NCBI GenBank assembly: GCA_013396915.1
Contig: VWZL01005037.1
Location: 1,705,433-1,769,432 of the forward strand
Length of the DNA: 64,000 nt
Direction of reading: 5' to 3'
Source: Stercorarius parasiticus
Taxonomy: Eukaryota > Chordata > Aves > Charadriiformes > Stercorariidae
Part shown: positions 1 to 14,339 of the stretch, in pieces
Position numbering within the stretch: position 1 is the first letter of the stretch
Layout of the letters: every line of letters starts with the position of its first letter
Translations under genes and position numbers: made by a program
Notes under the pieces: generated by a model
Seen by the model: the letters and a program-made list of their open reading frames with translations, nothing else
Databases searched by the model: none
What the model was told of the DNA's origin: nothing

Positions 1-560
1 ACACGGGGAGTGGGGCGGGGTTGGGCGCCCCGGGGAAGCGCCACTGGCTTCGCTCCGCTCCCTCCTCCCGCCCCGGCCCTGCCCCGCCTCACCTCACCTC
101 AGCTCACCTCGCCTCGCCTCACACAGTGCCCACCCCCGCTCAGGCTCTCCAGAGGAGTGCAGGCTGCAGCGTCCTGCCCCGGGCCGCGTCCCACCGCTCG
201 CTCCCCGCTTCTCCCCCCGCACCGCCGCTGCCCTTCCCTCCGGGCCCCTCCGGCCGGGGGTGTCGGGCTTGCGGGCAGTGCCACTGGCGCCGTCCCGGGC
301 TGGGCCACGCCAGGTGTGTCCCCTGATTGTCCCCCGCTGCCCTGCCGTGTCACCTACTGGACAGGGCGCCCAACTTCACGGAGCTGACTTGGCGGTGCCT
401 CTGGCTGCGCCAGTGCTGCTCTCGCAGCGTCCAGCCTGTCTTAGCAGCCAGAGGTCCTTCGGCTCTTCCTCGACCAACGCGCAGCCTTGGGCCGTGCCCT
501 TGCCCCCCACAAGCTCTTCGTGGTGTTTTTGCTGTCTCGGCGCGCTTTTCACACCTGTCC
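1..560 (+). promoter_or_regulatory. ZZZ3: CpG-island promoter and probable first untranslated exon of ZZZ3
   Basis: The first ~560 bases are strongly GC-rich with many CpGs and then switch abruptly to AT-rich sequence that continues for the rest of the window. GC boxes (an Sp1-type GGGGCGGGG at 12-20 and CCGCCCC-like motifs near 65-90) are visible, and no TATA box is obvious. This is the usual look of a housekeeping promoter. The only plus-strand gene downstream is ZZZ3, whose coding start is at 27105, so I infer that this island holds its transcription start and a noncoding first exon. A candidate splice donor is CAG|GTGTGT with the intron starting at 314, but it is not certain. The island may extend left of the window. 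Several short overlapping reading frames here are GC-driven and not credible proteins. Confidence 0.65.
87..126. repeat. Degenerate CTCAC/CTCGC pentamer tandem repeat
   Basis: Inside the CpG island, units of CCTCA, GCTCA and CCTCG are repeated about seven times with single-base changes. It is a short low-complexity pyrimidine-rich tract. Confidence 0.6.
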
Positions 561-3500
561 CATGCTGTTCCTTCTGTACTCGCTCAGGTTTCTGGTGCTG
601 AACCCAAACTGCTTCTACCCTGTAGGAATGCCGATGTTTAAGGATGCAGGAGTCCAAAAAGAGAGATATTTAACATCACAAGTCAGATCTTTCTTGAGGC
701 TGTGATATATGCCCCATTACATGCCAAACTGGTAAACTACGTTGCTGTTTTCTCTTGTGTTTGGAAAAATAATTCCAGTAGTATCCAAGTATCCCAGCTC
801 AGCAATATCCCCTTTGTCTCCTAGTCCTGATCTCTCTTAAGGGAGAGCATATGGTTGGGTTTCTTCCTTATGGTGTCTTGTGTTCCGTCCCTGATTATCC
901 AGGAACGCTGGCGGTTTTTGTAGTCTTGGAGTATAACTCTTCATTTTACTAATCTAGTCTTAGGCTGCCACATAACTGATACTAAATTTTTGTAAAAGAG
1001 TATGCTCTTTAGGCTTTGAAGTTCCAAGTTTTATTTTTAAAATATTCTTGCAGTTATTAAATGAATTGTAGTAGCTCATCAGTTGCTGAACATATATTTG
1101 CATGTTTTCCATTGATATTGTCATTATTATTGTACTGATAACCCAGTGATCGTTTCCTAAGGCTTTTCAGGTGAAGCTCTAAGTGTGCTCGGTGTCTCAT
1201 ATTAAATACTAACTTGTGCAACCTTTTAAGAATATGCTTTTTGGGTATATTTCTAATATATTGTTAGATATGATGCCCTCCCTCACCTCCTAGCTGCTAC
1301 GACGACTGGTGATCCAGTAGCAATTGGTACATTTGGGGTTAGCAAAATTTGGTTGTTTTCATAAGCAAGTATAACTTTTCAGAAAATAAGTTGGCAAGTT
1401 ACTGTTGCAGTTTGTTTTCAAGTATCTTTTTATTTTACTGTACTGCCTTTCTAGTATTTGCTTAATCAGAAGTGGAAAAAAATGTTTATTTAAGGAAAGG
1501 AGATGATGTGTGTTAAACAGTAGGGGAGAAAAATGCAGTCCTTTTAAAGTAAAGAGTATGTGGTAAAATGTTCGAAACCATAGCTATCAGGTGAAATTTT
1601 CACCCAATTGAAGTCACTCATGAAAATCCCATTGCCTTAGAAGGGGTTAGCAGTTAGTAATTTACTTTAACATGTGACTTTTGGCAAGTCATTCAGAACA
1701 TGAACAACTTTGGTTGCAGGGTTTCTCCAGCACTGTCATGCTTATTTCATAAAAACATTCTATGCCTTGAATTTACAGTATGGCCTTTTGTGAAGGACTC
1801 TTGCACAGTAGAACCATGTGTGTCAATAAGCAGCAGCAGTTATGACTTTAAATTAAAATATTTGTTGATAATTTATGTGTCTAGTTATTTAGTCCCCTGC
1901 AGGTAATTGTTGCAAATCTCAGTTGTACCACTGTTAACTGAAACGATTTTTTCTTTGCATTGCATACTCCAAGTGTATAATGACTAAGAGATAGGCTGTG
2001 TTAACTGGATCAGTTACTAAGCTATTTCGTCATGAAGTTCATATGTTTTGTCTCATAATTTTTAACATTTCTGCAAAAAGAAAAATAACAAGTAGACTTC
2101 TTGAGCTCAGTGTTATTGCACTTTTAATGTGCAAAAATACCTAGGTCTCTATTTCTCAAAATTTGGGAATGTATCCTAGTATGGGCTTTGTTCTACAGTT
2201 GAATAGCATGTGACTGCTCTGATATTTATGTGTGTTTCTAACACACTTGTGTAGTGAGATTCCGGCCTGCTGTCCAGAGTCTCATACAGAATGAAGGCTT
2301 TACTTTCCCAATATTTTAATGAGATTTAAGGGTTTTTTTTCGTTTCTGTTTCTTCCAGATCATTCTAGGTACTTTGAGTAGGTTGACTTCTGGTCAGTAA
2401 GAGTCGTCTGATTGTTACAAGGTGGAAGGACTTTTACTCTGCTCTTTTACCACCTTGTTGGATAAGGGAAATAAGAAATGTTTTCTTAATGTTTCTAAAA
2501 GTGCTTGGGAAGTTGATACAGAAGTCTTTGCAGTCTGTCCTACTTCCAATTGTGGGTGGCAGTTTTTGTTTTTTAAATTAGTCTTTCACATTTGAAAAGC
2601 TCTCTTTAAAGTCTTTAGGGCTAATCTATTGGGGTTTGCTTTGTTTTGGTTTTCCCAAAAATGGGGATGCATTAAGTGGGAACTGATGGTACAGGTCTCT
2701 CTGGTCATAAAGAACCAGATTTGCAAGAGATAACTTATTTTACAAGTGTTCAGCACTTGCTTATATACATAGATTTACATTGCGCTTACAGTTCTAGGAT
2801 TGCAGTAGCATAAGACCTGTTGTTCTCTTTATTTAGGGTTGGTTTAAATGTACTTAAATTATTCCAGACAGGTATTTGTAAAACTTGTCCTTAAAAACCT
2901 TAAAAAAGAAAAATTCTGCTGACTCTTGTAGGTGGGAGCTAAGTTGCAGAAAGTGAGAAACTTTCTCACTTCTGTAGTGAGGAAGTTGGTTTTTTTAGTT
3001 TCCAAATTAAGTGTTCTTTGCTGGAAATCAAGCTGCTGATTATAAGAACTTGCTTCTGGTAAACTTTAACACTTAAGGGTATATTGTTCTAGTTGTAAGA
3101 ACATTATAAATACGGTTTCTTCTTCGAAAACTGCTGTGGTTGTAGTCATGAGAGTTTTAGTTTTGTGAAGACCTTTCTGTTTGAATTACTCATAAAACAC
3201 TTAAGAAATGCAGAGTTGAACATTAAATAGTGTGTTGTCTTTCTTATTGGACAAATAAGAAAGGACTTTTTTCAAACAAAAGGACTTCTAAAAAGAATCT
3301 CTGGTTAGGTGCAACTTTGTAATCAAAGTACTTGGTTTCAGTTTTGTAGTGTTGATAATTTGTATGGTTTGTGTTCAAAATTTGTGTATTTGTTCCAAGT
3401 TTGCATTTAACTACTTTCCCTTACACAGAGTTTTTTATATCTTCAGACAGAAAACTTAGTAGCTTAACTTACAAAAAGTGTTTTTTAGAGGTACTTTAAT

Positions 3501-4619
3501 GTTTTAATGCTTGTAATGAATTCAGCTAAACATAGAAATGCAGAAAGATTAGCTAGTCCAGTCCTCTGCCCTTTGGAAGCGTACGGAGGTCATTCCCTCT
3601 GATGACGAAGTTCCTCTTTGTGTTGCTTGTTTTAGCAGCTCATCACCCCATGGTTAAAGTTTTACCTGATACTCAATTTAAATATTTTTGCTTTGCATTA
3701 AGCTGATTGCTTTGTGTCTTGCTTCAGAAAACAGTTGATTCTCCTTGTATTGATGTTTTATGTATTAGGTGGCCGTTCGCTGCTCTCCATTTTTTCTGGT
3801 CTACTGAATTTCATCATAGGGCATAGGAAAATGAATGTTGGCAAGATAGACAATTTGATTGTCCAGGATTTTAAAGATGCTTTTACTAGTTCAGATTTAA
3901 ATACAGTATTTAAACACAAATATTTGTTTTGATTAGTGCCAGACAAACTAGTGGTAAGAAGGGTAAAAACTTCCCTTTTAGAGAGTAGGTTAGTAGTAGA
4001 ACAGTAGGATTTTGTCAGTGTTTTACAGCTTTGTCATGAGAAATACCCGATTCCTGTCCCTAAAATGTAGTGTTTTGAACTTTCTTTAAAACATTTATTT
4101 TAGTTAGAAAATTTGAAAGTCATAAAGGAAATGAGCTTTCTTGAGAGTTTGCCTGTTGGTACATAAATGGTAACATCCTGCTTTTTGTTGTTGATTTTGT
4201 TTTATTGGTGCATATATATGTACAGAAGATCTGAATTTTTCAGAGCTAGTTATTTTTTTTCGTGAATTGAAGTGTCTCTGTAGTATCTCTAGTGTAGGAA
4301 AGGAAAACCGGGATATAGCCCAAATTCAAAATTGGAGGAGCTATGCAACTGGGTTACTGTGCCACATACAAATACATTAGTGGGGGAGGAGCATGGTAGA
4401 GACTCCCCTGTATATTTGTGTTTGAAAGATACTCTGCTTGTACTGTAGTGTTGAAGTTAGCGATTTTATCTCCATAGCTAAAGAATCTTAGAGGCACCAA
4501 AAATAGATACTGTCAGAGACGATTTGCCATGCTGGATAGCTACTTATTAATTAAATGCTCTAAGGACATTTCAGATTGAAGGCATGCATCGAGTGGAGTT
4601 GTGCAGGTGTATTTTCTGA

Positions 4620-5445
4620 ATTTAATCCTGTTTAGTCTTTCAATTTGTGACCTGGATGATAGAACAAAGCAGATTTACTAACTGCTTGGACAGTACAAAT
4701 CTTGGAGGTAATACAAGCATTAGAGTGTGAAATGGTCTTGACAAATTGGATGAATGATCTGAACTATACGGGATGCAGTTCAGTAAAGAGAAACACAAAG
4801 TAATACGTTTGGGTGGCAGCAATAAACTTAAATATGAGAAACAACTGACTGGGTGACAGTTCTGCAAATAAGCAGCTGTATCACAAAATGAACAGAAAAG
4901 AATCATGACAGTTCTATAAAAAACAAGAGTCATACTGGGATACATGAGCAGGATTGTTGTTGTGTGTAAGATATGAAATTTTTTCTGCAGTACTCAGTGT
5001 AAGGTGTCAGATGATGTACTATCTCCATTTTTTGTTACTCCAAACAGATTTGGACCAATTGAAGAATATCTAGAGAAGAGTTGCGATAATGACCTTTGAG
5101 GAAGGACTGAAAGAATTGCATTTGTTTAGTCTATAGCAGAGATGGGGAGACATAGTAATAGGCTTCAAATATGATAAGGATTGCTACAGAGAAGAATGTA
5201 ATAAACTGTCCTCTCTACGTAGGATAAGAAATAATGGTCCTAAAGAGCACAAAAGGAGATTTCAATGTTAGGAAAAGCTTTTCAGCTCTATGGATAGATA
5301 ATCACAGGGTTAAATATCTGAGGGAGGTAATGGAATATCTATTGCTGAAAGTGCTCTAGAAAAGGTTAAATAACCTCCTTTCAGAGGTGATTTAGGTATA
5401 GTTGGTCTGTCCTTAGCACAGGAGGTAGGATGACTTGTCAGCATT
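4620..5445 (+). mobile_element. Decayed CR1-type LINE fragment, ORF2 C-terminal part plus 3' region
   Basis: The stretch follows the order of the 3' half of a CR1 LINE. First comes a segment like the post-catalytic reverse-transcriptase region (a 'DLDD' start, then a 'QFSKEKHKVIRLG'-like stretch). Then comes the segment matching 'EERLRELGLFSL' near 5095-5130, and then the part near 5250-5400 that in intact elements precedes the 3' end ('NVRKSFSALW'-like). It carries many stops and indels, so it is an old copy. It lies sense to ZZZ3 in the first intron. The call rests on recognising the CR1 consensus order by eye. Confidence 0.7.
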
Positions 5446-8400
5446 AGCTCTGCACATTTTTATGATTTTTGTAACTTTGCTGGCCATGATTTAAAAAAAC
5501 AAAACAAAACTTCATGGTGGAGCAAAAAAAAAATTAGTGATGTGACAGTTTGCAAGATGTAGTTTAAAAAAAAAAATCATCAGACATTCGTTAAAGGTTT
5601 TTTTAATGAAGCATTTATTAAAGCCTTCTGTAATGTAATATTGAAAATAACTTTAATAGAGTCTTCCTTGTAGATTTAATATCTTTGACTTACCTTTATG
5701 GTTTTTTTATGATCCAATGGAAATAAACTGAGCTAGAGTAAAAGTCTTTCAGAAGACTTCGTTGAAGAGAAGCAAAGTTCAAAAAATTAAGTCTAGGGAG
5801 CTGGGGAATCGGGTGCATTCCAGGCTCTGAAATACAGCAAATCATGAAACTTCACTGTCTTTCTGTAAAATAGAGATAATGGTTATTATTGGAGATATGT
5901 TTTGAGGGGTGGTCATCACTTTTAAAGTATCTTCAGGTTCCTGAAGAGTTTGTTGTATAAATATGATGTTATTTAAAATTGGTTTGTGTTCCATGAATTA
6001 GAAATGGATTTCGGTCTTTCATGTCCATTGCTGTGTAATAGTCACAATATGGAAAAGCCTGAAGAGAAATGTATGCTTTCTACTATATATACTAGTTTTA
6101 AACAAAATTTCTCCTTTGAGATTCATTTATGTGATTTAAAAATATTTGATTAAATTGGAAGAACTAACCTTGACACAAATGAGTGGTTAAAGCTTTTTAT
6201 GCTTAGAAGTACTGGGCAATTTGATAAAACTGTGTTCTGGACCAAATTCAGTTTAATGAATTATTCTGCACTTTTACTATTCAAAATCAACTGCCTGCGT
6301 TCCATGTGACCTTGTTCAGGCTTTTCTGATTTTTGAAATTTGACACAGCTGCCTTGGGCTTAATGACGAGTGAAGGATAGGCTCTGTGTCACTTATGTTA
6401 TGTGCTCTGTAGTTAAGAAAAGGGTTAAAGTGAAACAAATTCTATCACATTCTTGACATTTTAAAAGAGTGTAGAGGATTTAGATTAAAATAATGCTTTT
6501 GATCTATTACTGCTTAATTGTAATTAGGCTTTTAGGGTGTTTTGCCGTCTGACCAATGATACGGATTAAACTTTAACTTCACAGGGTATCATCACTGCCT
6601 TTGTTGAAGTTGATGGGAAAATGGACCCATCCATTGAGATCATCCACGAAGTGTTGGTAACTGACATGGTACTGTTTTTAGATCCTGATGCAATGTTTGC
6701 TTGCATATAGTTGCAATTGCAGCAGGATGTGGTGAAAGTTAGTTCTAAAGGTTTCTTATACTTTATTTCAGTTAAATAAATGTGATCTCAAAACTGTTAA
6801 TGAGAATCCTGTTTCTAAAAATCAATAAAGGAAGAAAGCAAACGCTGTTTTTAGAATAATGTCAGAAAAGAAATTGGGTCCTTTCTTCAAGTATTTTAAG
6901 TCTTTCAGGGATTTTCCTTATGTGTATCACTGCAGTACAGAGGCTTTTTTGTAGAGCATTATAAAGAGGTCACAGTATCTCATGCAGTAAGGGCACAAAG
7001 GCTTAAGTCTTAGGCAGAGACAGATGCACCTATTCCCTAAGCTCCACCTGAAGGGCTGTAACTGAGAAGAAATTGTCAGACAGAACTCTCTGCAAAAGGC
7101 TGTTTTAACCTGGAGTTTCAAGAAGAATTTCCTGCAGAATGGGCTGGGGGACTATATAGATAATGACTGACTAAATGACTTGGAGTGGGAATCTGTTAAC
7201 ATTACAACAGATGCTGGGGTTTGTTTGCTTGGTTTTTTCTGTTTCCAAGTCTGTAAAATTTATTTGGCAACTTTAAAAATTGTATTTTATTAATCATTCT
7301 AAAGTTAGAATATATTGGTACATCCTTTTTCTTCCACCCACTACCTTCTTTTCATTCCCATGCACTTTCTCTGTACATGTCTGAAAGTCCGAGCTTTACT
7401 GGTTAGGTATACATGATTATATTGCATTTGTTAGTAACTATGACTAGATTGGCTCTTGAAAAGATTTGATAATGTTTCTGTGGTTTGCTGTCCTGCCAGC
7501 ACTGTTCTTTGGGTATTTCTTCAAAAGCTAGGCTTCAGGAAAAAGGAAGCTAACCAGAAGTTTCTCATTTATTTTCAATCCTCAGTCTGCAACTTTTGTG
7601 GGTTTGTTTTTTGTGGTTTTTTTTTTGTTTTGGTTTTTTTTGCCCTGGAAAAATAGGCAAAATAGAAAGTCACTGCAGCTTATGATTTATTTCTTTTTAA
7701 ACTAGTTTTCTATTTTTACCAGAATCATGGTGTTTATTGCGTCAATTTTCTGGAATTTCTGCTATATCCAGTACATTGCAAAAATGCAGAGAGGCTGAAA
7801 AAATCATTATTCACGGTATCATTGTGGAGGCTGCAGTAATGCAATTACTTTTCATATATGCTTGCATAGCTTTAAATCCATCTGTGAGGAGGTGGTTTCT
7901 AACAGAACAAAGTATAGTTATCTCATTTCTCTTCTGTGAGGTCAGCTGAGAATTTCTCTGGATCATGTAATTGGGAATCCACTGATCTTTGTTAAGAGGA
8001 TTCCTAAGATACTTCAGATGGAAGAGGTTCTTCACATAGCCGCCACCTCACAGTCAGTGCTGAAAAGGACAATGAGAAATATTTGCTCTTTTTATGATGT
8101 CCTAGTGCAAGTAAAGCTTCCCCCCCTTACCCCTCGACCCCAAGGTGAAGTCTGTCTTTTTCATATTTCTTTTCCTACTTTACACTTCATTTCAAGACTT
8201 TTTAGACACTAAGTCTTATCTCACTGTGGTTCTTGACGTGTTGTTTGAAGGTCTTAGTTGTTGAACCAAAGAGAATTCTGCGAATCCTCTATACTTTATT
8301 CTCAAAAATGGATTGCTTTATGGAGTACAGTTTGCTGTCAGGACCATTCAAATTATCCAAGTGTGTAAGTGCTAAGGAACAGATTTCTTGATGTTAAGAT

Positions 8401-10864
8401 CTAGACAGTCCTTTTCTGTTGTTTTCTGACTGCCCCTCAAAAAAACCCCACAACAACAGTATAGGTAATTAATTTCATGTTAGTATTTGTGAATTTCAGT
8501 TACGTCGCTCATGATCTGAAAATATCCCTGGGTAATTACAGCCCAGAAATGGTTTTATTGAAACTTCCTATATTGCATGAAAGTTGTTTTTTTTTCTCCT
8601 ACCGAAACTCTGAATGTAGAGAGGGAATTTTTTGCAGGGATATGGAGGTGAAGGCAGGCAAGTTAATGTCATTTCATCCAGTGTGACTCATGTCTCATTG
8701 ATTTTCCACTTGAGAGGTAACTCTGGTGATCAGACCTTTGTGTTCTGCTTTTAGGGTATAGCTCATAATTGAATTTAGTTGCAGTTAGATCAACGGCCCT
8801 TTTAAAAAACTCATGTTAGATTGGTGTATGTCTGCATTTACTTGGCCAAAGAAATTCTCCCAAAGAAACCACCCCAAAAGGTCAGGATATTCTCCATGAG
8901 AAACAGGAGAGCTCTGGAGAGGCTTACTGTGTAATATTCTTGGTACCATTTTCAGTTTTGATTCAGGTGTCACTACAGCTTTGTTATATGGCTTGTACCA
9001 AATAATCATGTGGACATTTCTTCTCATCCTATCTGTTCTGTCAGTAAGCCTGATTTGCAGAAGTGGCATGAGCTAGAATTTAAGTTGTTTGCTTATCCTC
9101 CCTTAAATGTGCCCTTTACTACAATGGGCTATAGTTACAGCTTCCCTTTTCCTCCAGCTAACCTCAGCAAGAGAAATGTTAGCTCTTGCTACTTCTTTGA
9201 AACAAAAGTTTGCTTTTCTTATACTTAGAAATTAACTTCTGTCGAAGTCTGGACAACTGTTTCTTTTTGACCTTCGCTGACTATATTTTCTATAATGAGA
9301 AGATGTCAAAAAGAGCCCAAGGGTTTGAATCGGTAACAAATCAGAATATAGAAGGTCTGTTTCTTCTTCCTCTGATGCCTTTTTTGTGCCTCAGGTTTTG
9401 TCAGTGAAGACTTGCAGCAACTGGATTTCAGTTAAATTTGCAATAGAATTTTAACAGTTTTATATTTGAGTGAACAGTAAAACAGAATGAAAATAAAGTA
9501 AAACAGATGACGCTATGACCTCTGCTTTGCAGAAGCAGACATGAAGAACACTTCCCCCAAGAAGTTCATAATTCCAGTATAATACAGGTTATAGGTGGGC
9601 AGTACAGATAGATGGAAACAGTAAGATGGTTGAATTATTTGCTGTGCATCAGTTAATAAATATTTTTATCCTAATCATGGAAGATTATAGTTCCAAGTTA
9701 AAAGAAGTAACTTACAGAGCATAAGGGAGAGCCTGAGAGTAAGGCTTCACGTTACAGCTAACCTGATCCAATGGCTGTCTGTCACCAAAATAACATAATT
9801 GTAACCCCTGCTTTCCACTGGCACCTGTGCACATTTGACCACTACAGTAAGCCTGTTTAGGGAGCTAAACCAGCAGAAAAATAATGGCTCTTTTGTGGGA
9901 GTTTGTATGTTATAAATCAGCTCATTGTGAGATTGGATTGAATAGTAAAGGAAAGGCATGGGAAAAATCAGGCTGATGCCATGCGCCTGAGAGTTACAGG
10001 GGAGTGGGATTGTTCCTTTTTGTAGATTAAATCACTTAACAGTAAAATGAAACCTCACCTGGGAAATCCTGTTGGAAAATTAAAGAGAGAATGATTGAAG
10101 GCTCACCAGAGTGGGAATCAACCCCATTGACAAGGAGTGAGATGATAGATGGGTGTGGCTTTGTTTGCTGTGTTAGAAAGATAGAGGGAAAGTGGTGCCT
10201 TGGGCAAAGCAGTAGACTAAGGAAATGCTCTTTGGAGACGTATCTAAATGGTGATGAGTGGAGCTGGGGTAGAGAAAAGAGCATTGCCGTCATTAGGATG
10301 CAAAATTATGAGATCCTCATGAGATTTACCCGCTTGGGGTAACAGTGGAAACCTTTCTAAATCAAGCCAACTGCTGAAAGAGAGTTCAATTACTGATAAA
10401 AACGTTTGCCGTTGGATCTTCATAACCTTCATTGTCAATGAATGTGTAACCTTTAACATAGGCTTCTGGAATGGTACAACATGCTTTTAATTACGATTCT
10501 GCTAACTCAACACATGGATTTATACTTTTATTTCCTTAGTGTCAGTTTAAATACATGGACATTGTAGAGCTGCAATTCCTCATCGCTAGGAGTGAAAATA
10601 AAAATCTTGCTTTTAATGTTTTCCTCAGCTGAGCAAGCATAATCCAAACTGTAGGCACGCAGAACTCCAGAAAGGAAGTAGTGCCCACCTTAGCTGGCAC
10701 ATGATTTGAGATAGGGATTGTCAGTCAAAATAAGCAGGTGTTTTAAATGTTAAAATATGTTCAGAGTTGTTAATTTCAATCAAATACTCACAGAGTAGTG
10801 ATATTTTAATAAAATTATTTCAGTGATTGCAGAAAAAAACACCCCTCTACTCTGATAATAGTCT

Positions 10865-11345
10865 AAAGGTGGTACAAATCTGATGTCTCTTGATTTCACC
10901 GCTGTCTGGTGTTAGAGTTGTAGAAGGATCTCACAAAACTGAATGAATGGGTGATAAAATAGAAGCAGAAACTCATTTTCAGAAATGTGAAGTAACGCAT
11001 GAGAATAAAAAAACTTTATGCAAAAAAAACCAACCCTGACTTTAAGTCAGCTATTACTGCTCAGGAAAGTGTTCTGATAGACATTTCTGTAGAAACATCA
11101 ACTCGGTTTTCACTAGCTGTCAAAAAAAGTAAATAGTGTTGAGTATTCTTAGAAAGGGGTCATAACATAAAACATTACTATTCTGTGGTAAAAATCCATG
11201 ACATACATAGGCCATGCTTTGAATTTGATTATCGCACACTGATGTCTCTGCTAGACTTAGTACAGAAAAAGGCAACAAGAATAATCAAAGGTTTGGGATA
11301 GCTTCTCCATGTGGAACACCAAGGAGATAAGGGAAATAAAATATC
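10865..11345 (+). mobile_element. Old, highly diverged CR1-type LINE fragment
   Basis: The segment beginning 'gatctcacaaaactgaatga' (about 10929) resembles the CR1 ORF2 stretch 'DLDKLNEW', continues with an 'FQKCEVTHENKKTLC'-like stretch, and near 11259-11300 has 'acagaaaaaggcaacaagaa', matching the 'VQKKATRIIKGL' motif. Stops and gaps are frequent. It is clearly older than the copies near 21481 and 46260. Confidence 0.55.
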
Positions 11346-13669
11346 CATTAATTCCGGGAGTGTACAGCAAAGGTATATCCTCAGGTCTGCCGTGCCATAC
11401 ATGGTTAGGTTACTGTATTTTGAGTATTTTCTGTGTTTCTAGATACAGTGAAACTAATTTTTAAAGGTATGGGGGGTTTATGTATTTTTTTTCTTCTTTT
11501 TTTTCTTGATAGAAAGGAATGTGCTTAATTGGTTATTGCTCTAGGAGAGATAATACATCACTGAGTTATGAGGGCTTTGTGTATTCAACATATAGCAAAG
11601 GCTGCTTAGGTTCTGTATTATTACTGTATTTATTTTTTTTTCTTTTATGGCTACAGCATTATGCCATGGGTAATACAGTTGTTCATAGCTGAATAATTTC
11701 ATATTTTTATACAGAAATCCTAGATGTTTTCTAAGAGAACTGACAATCAGTTATTTTTTGATAATATTTTAGAAAAGGTTAAGCAGTTTTATGGATGGCA
11801 TGTAAATTACATTTGTCAAGTTAATCCTTACTTAATACTTGATGTCAGCTCTTCAGTGGTATTAAGGAATAAGCATAGCACTTGGTTTGACACAGCACTG
11901 TTAAATTCCTCAGAATACTTTGAAAAAACTGTGCCTTAAAAAGGTTTGGTAAGGCTTTTTAGGACATTGTTGGCAAACTCTTAAGTGATTTATTATTTTA
12001 AAAAGCCATGTAGAATCTTCTGCTTGATATCTTTATAAATGCAGATGTGCAAAGCAAATGAATGTCATTTCCAAGTTTGTAACTGCTTTTATTGATTATT
12101 TTCAAATTCAAGAGAACCATAAAGATTCCAGACTGTTATATGTGGCAAACTCAGAAAGCTACTGGTCAAATTGGGTTTGGTCTTGTACAAAATGAGCATT
12201 TGGAGTAATTGGATCTCTATAACTGAATGTTTTGGAGGGATAAAAATCAGGAAAAAAAGTCGATTTTACATTATATTTGTGTAAGTCAGTATTTTTTAAT
12301 GTCTAAGGACAGTAAGTCCTTAGTAAATAACTTCATTCTTTAGTCTAAGCTTTATCTAATTTCTTCAAATCAGAAGTTTCTAAACGTGTTGTCAGTTGAT
12401 ATAGTGTGTGGGCAGTCTGGTGTGCATTTCAGAGCAAAACCCATGCCTGTGGAAAGCTAGAACTTAACTGCAAGCACAAATTTTTTACTGCTGAGATGGT
12501 TTAGCCATTTAGGAAACTGTCTGAACTCTGGCAATCCACTGATGTTTGCTTAGGATAGGTATGGAAATTATATAATTCACACTCTCTGACCCAGCTTCTG
12601 GCAGCTCCTTCCTGTTGCCTGAATCGGTGATTCAATAGGCTGAAGGTAGACAGTAGCTCTCTTTTCGTTTGTTCTTGTGCTTTGAGAAATTCTCTAGTGG
12701 CTGAACCTGGAACTTGAATAGCCTTTTTATGTTTCTTCAGTCCTTTTACCTGCTGTTACAGGGTAATTGCAAGGAACGATAGGATGAGCATCACCTTTTT
12801 GGTTTTGGAAGTAGTTACTACTAAGAATTTTAGATACCACAGACAGACATATTTTTATATAAAAGGTTAAATGATCTAATTGTTATTTTATTAAAATGTG
12901 GTCATAGTTTGCACTGTATTATTGAATTAATAACTGGTGAAATATAAAATCAGTGAAATATTATGGTAGTCATGAGGCCTATCATCTTGAGACAAAGGGT
13001 GAAATTTAAAACTGTCAGAAATTACTTCAGTTTCAGAAAATTGAAATGAGAAAAGGCAAGATGCTCTTTAAAACCTTGAAATCTCATATGTTCTATTAGG
13101 GTAAATAAAACTGCAAACATATACCTAGGTTACTAGTACTGAGTGTATCCAGTTGAAACATTTGAAGTTATAGTTGAAAAGGCATACTTTGTTTATGTAG
13201 TAGGTTTCCATCATTGATAATACCATGGATTTTTTTTTTTTCTTTATTCCTGGAAGAATGTGTATAGGCAAAGTCATAAAAAGTAAAGCAGAAGGGGGAG
13301 CTCTAAGTAAAACACAAAAATTTTATTCTGACAATAAATATATACAATTGAAAGTAGTAAGGATAAAGAGTTAAGACTGAAGTTGCTGTAAAAGTCGTGT
13401 TGGTTACCTAACCTTCAAGCTTTTCCTTTTTGCCAGGTTATGGGTCTTTATACCCATTTGTAAAATTGAAAACTTAGAATTCTCTTTTATAAACACGTCA
13501 GTGGGATAGCTTGAGTGCTAAAAATGTATGGGAGCTCAAGAGAAGACAGGGAAAATTCGTGGAAGAGAAATCCACTGAAGTTTAGTAAATAGGTAGAAAT
13601 CACGTATGACTTAAGAGGACCCTGAGCTAAAAATAGTTGGAAGCTGGAAGGTATTGGGTACAGCAGCTC

Positions 13670-13752
13670 TTCCCTAGCCAACTGCTTATGGCTGCTGTTG
13701 GAGGCAAAGTGCTGACTGGATAGACCTTTGGTCTGACTCAGTGTGAGGAAAG
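13670..13752 (+). mobile_element. Ancient amniote CR1 3'-end fragment
   Basis: The segment 13682-13745 reads like the well-known amniote CR1 3' end, in which a 'gctgttggaggca' stretch is followed by 'actggatagacctttggtct' and 'gactcagtgtg'. Only the terminal ~80 bases are recognisable. Confidence 0.6.
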
Positions 13753-14339
13753 ATGTTTGAAGTTAGTAAAGTTTAAAATAATTGATTTGCTTTTAAAGTT
13801 AATGAGGAAGAAGTTTTGAAAATGGGTAGTCAATTAACATACAAAGTGTATTGAGTGTATATTGTGCATAGGGGTCAGGTGTGTTCGCGTGCTTAGGCAG
13901 TAATAGCTAAGTCCCTATTGCTCTGTAAATGTACAACATCTCAATATCTAGAGCATGCAATATGTTTAGAAAGTGCTTAGAACATGTTTATAAATATTGC
14001 AAAAGAAAGCAACCCTGAAGAACAATAATAATCAAAGCAGAATACCTGGGTATTCGTTATATCACAAAGTTGAGTAAAGGAAGCAAAAGGAAGAGCATAC
14101 AGAGGGTAAACTGTAATTGTATTTCTGCAGTGTGTTGAACAGGTTAATGGTGGGTTTAGAGTAACAGTGTGAAATCTCAGAAATGCTTCGAAATGCATTT
14201 TAAACCTCTAAAATATGTACATTCAACAAGTTAATAAGATACCCAGAGAAAAAACAGCTGATGTGTAGTTGTACTGTGTGAAAAGTTTTAGTCTTCTGGC
14301 TCAATATTTCAAGATAATTAATTTGTGACTTAAAGATTA

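Noticed and set aside
10..705. Several open frames over the CpG island
   Set aside because: They are produced by GC-rich composition, overlap in multiple frames, and have no recognised domain.
3597..3670. C/D-box snoRNA candidate (TGATGA near 3600, CTGA near 3666)
   Set aside because: No terminal stem and no second box pair; motifs this short occur by chance.
6587..6654. Possible exon between an AG and a gtaact with an open frame
   Set aside because: The pyrimidine tract is weak, the frame has no recognised protein, and the sequence resembles an old repeat motif common in amniotes.
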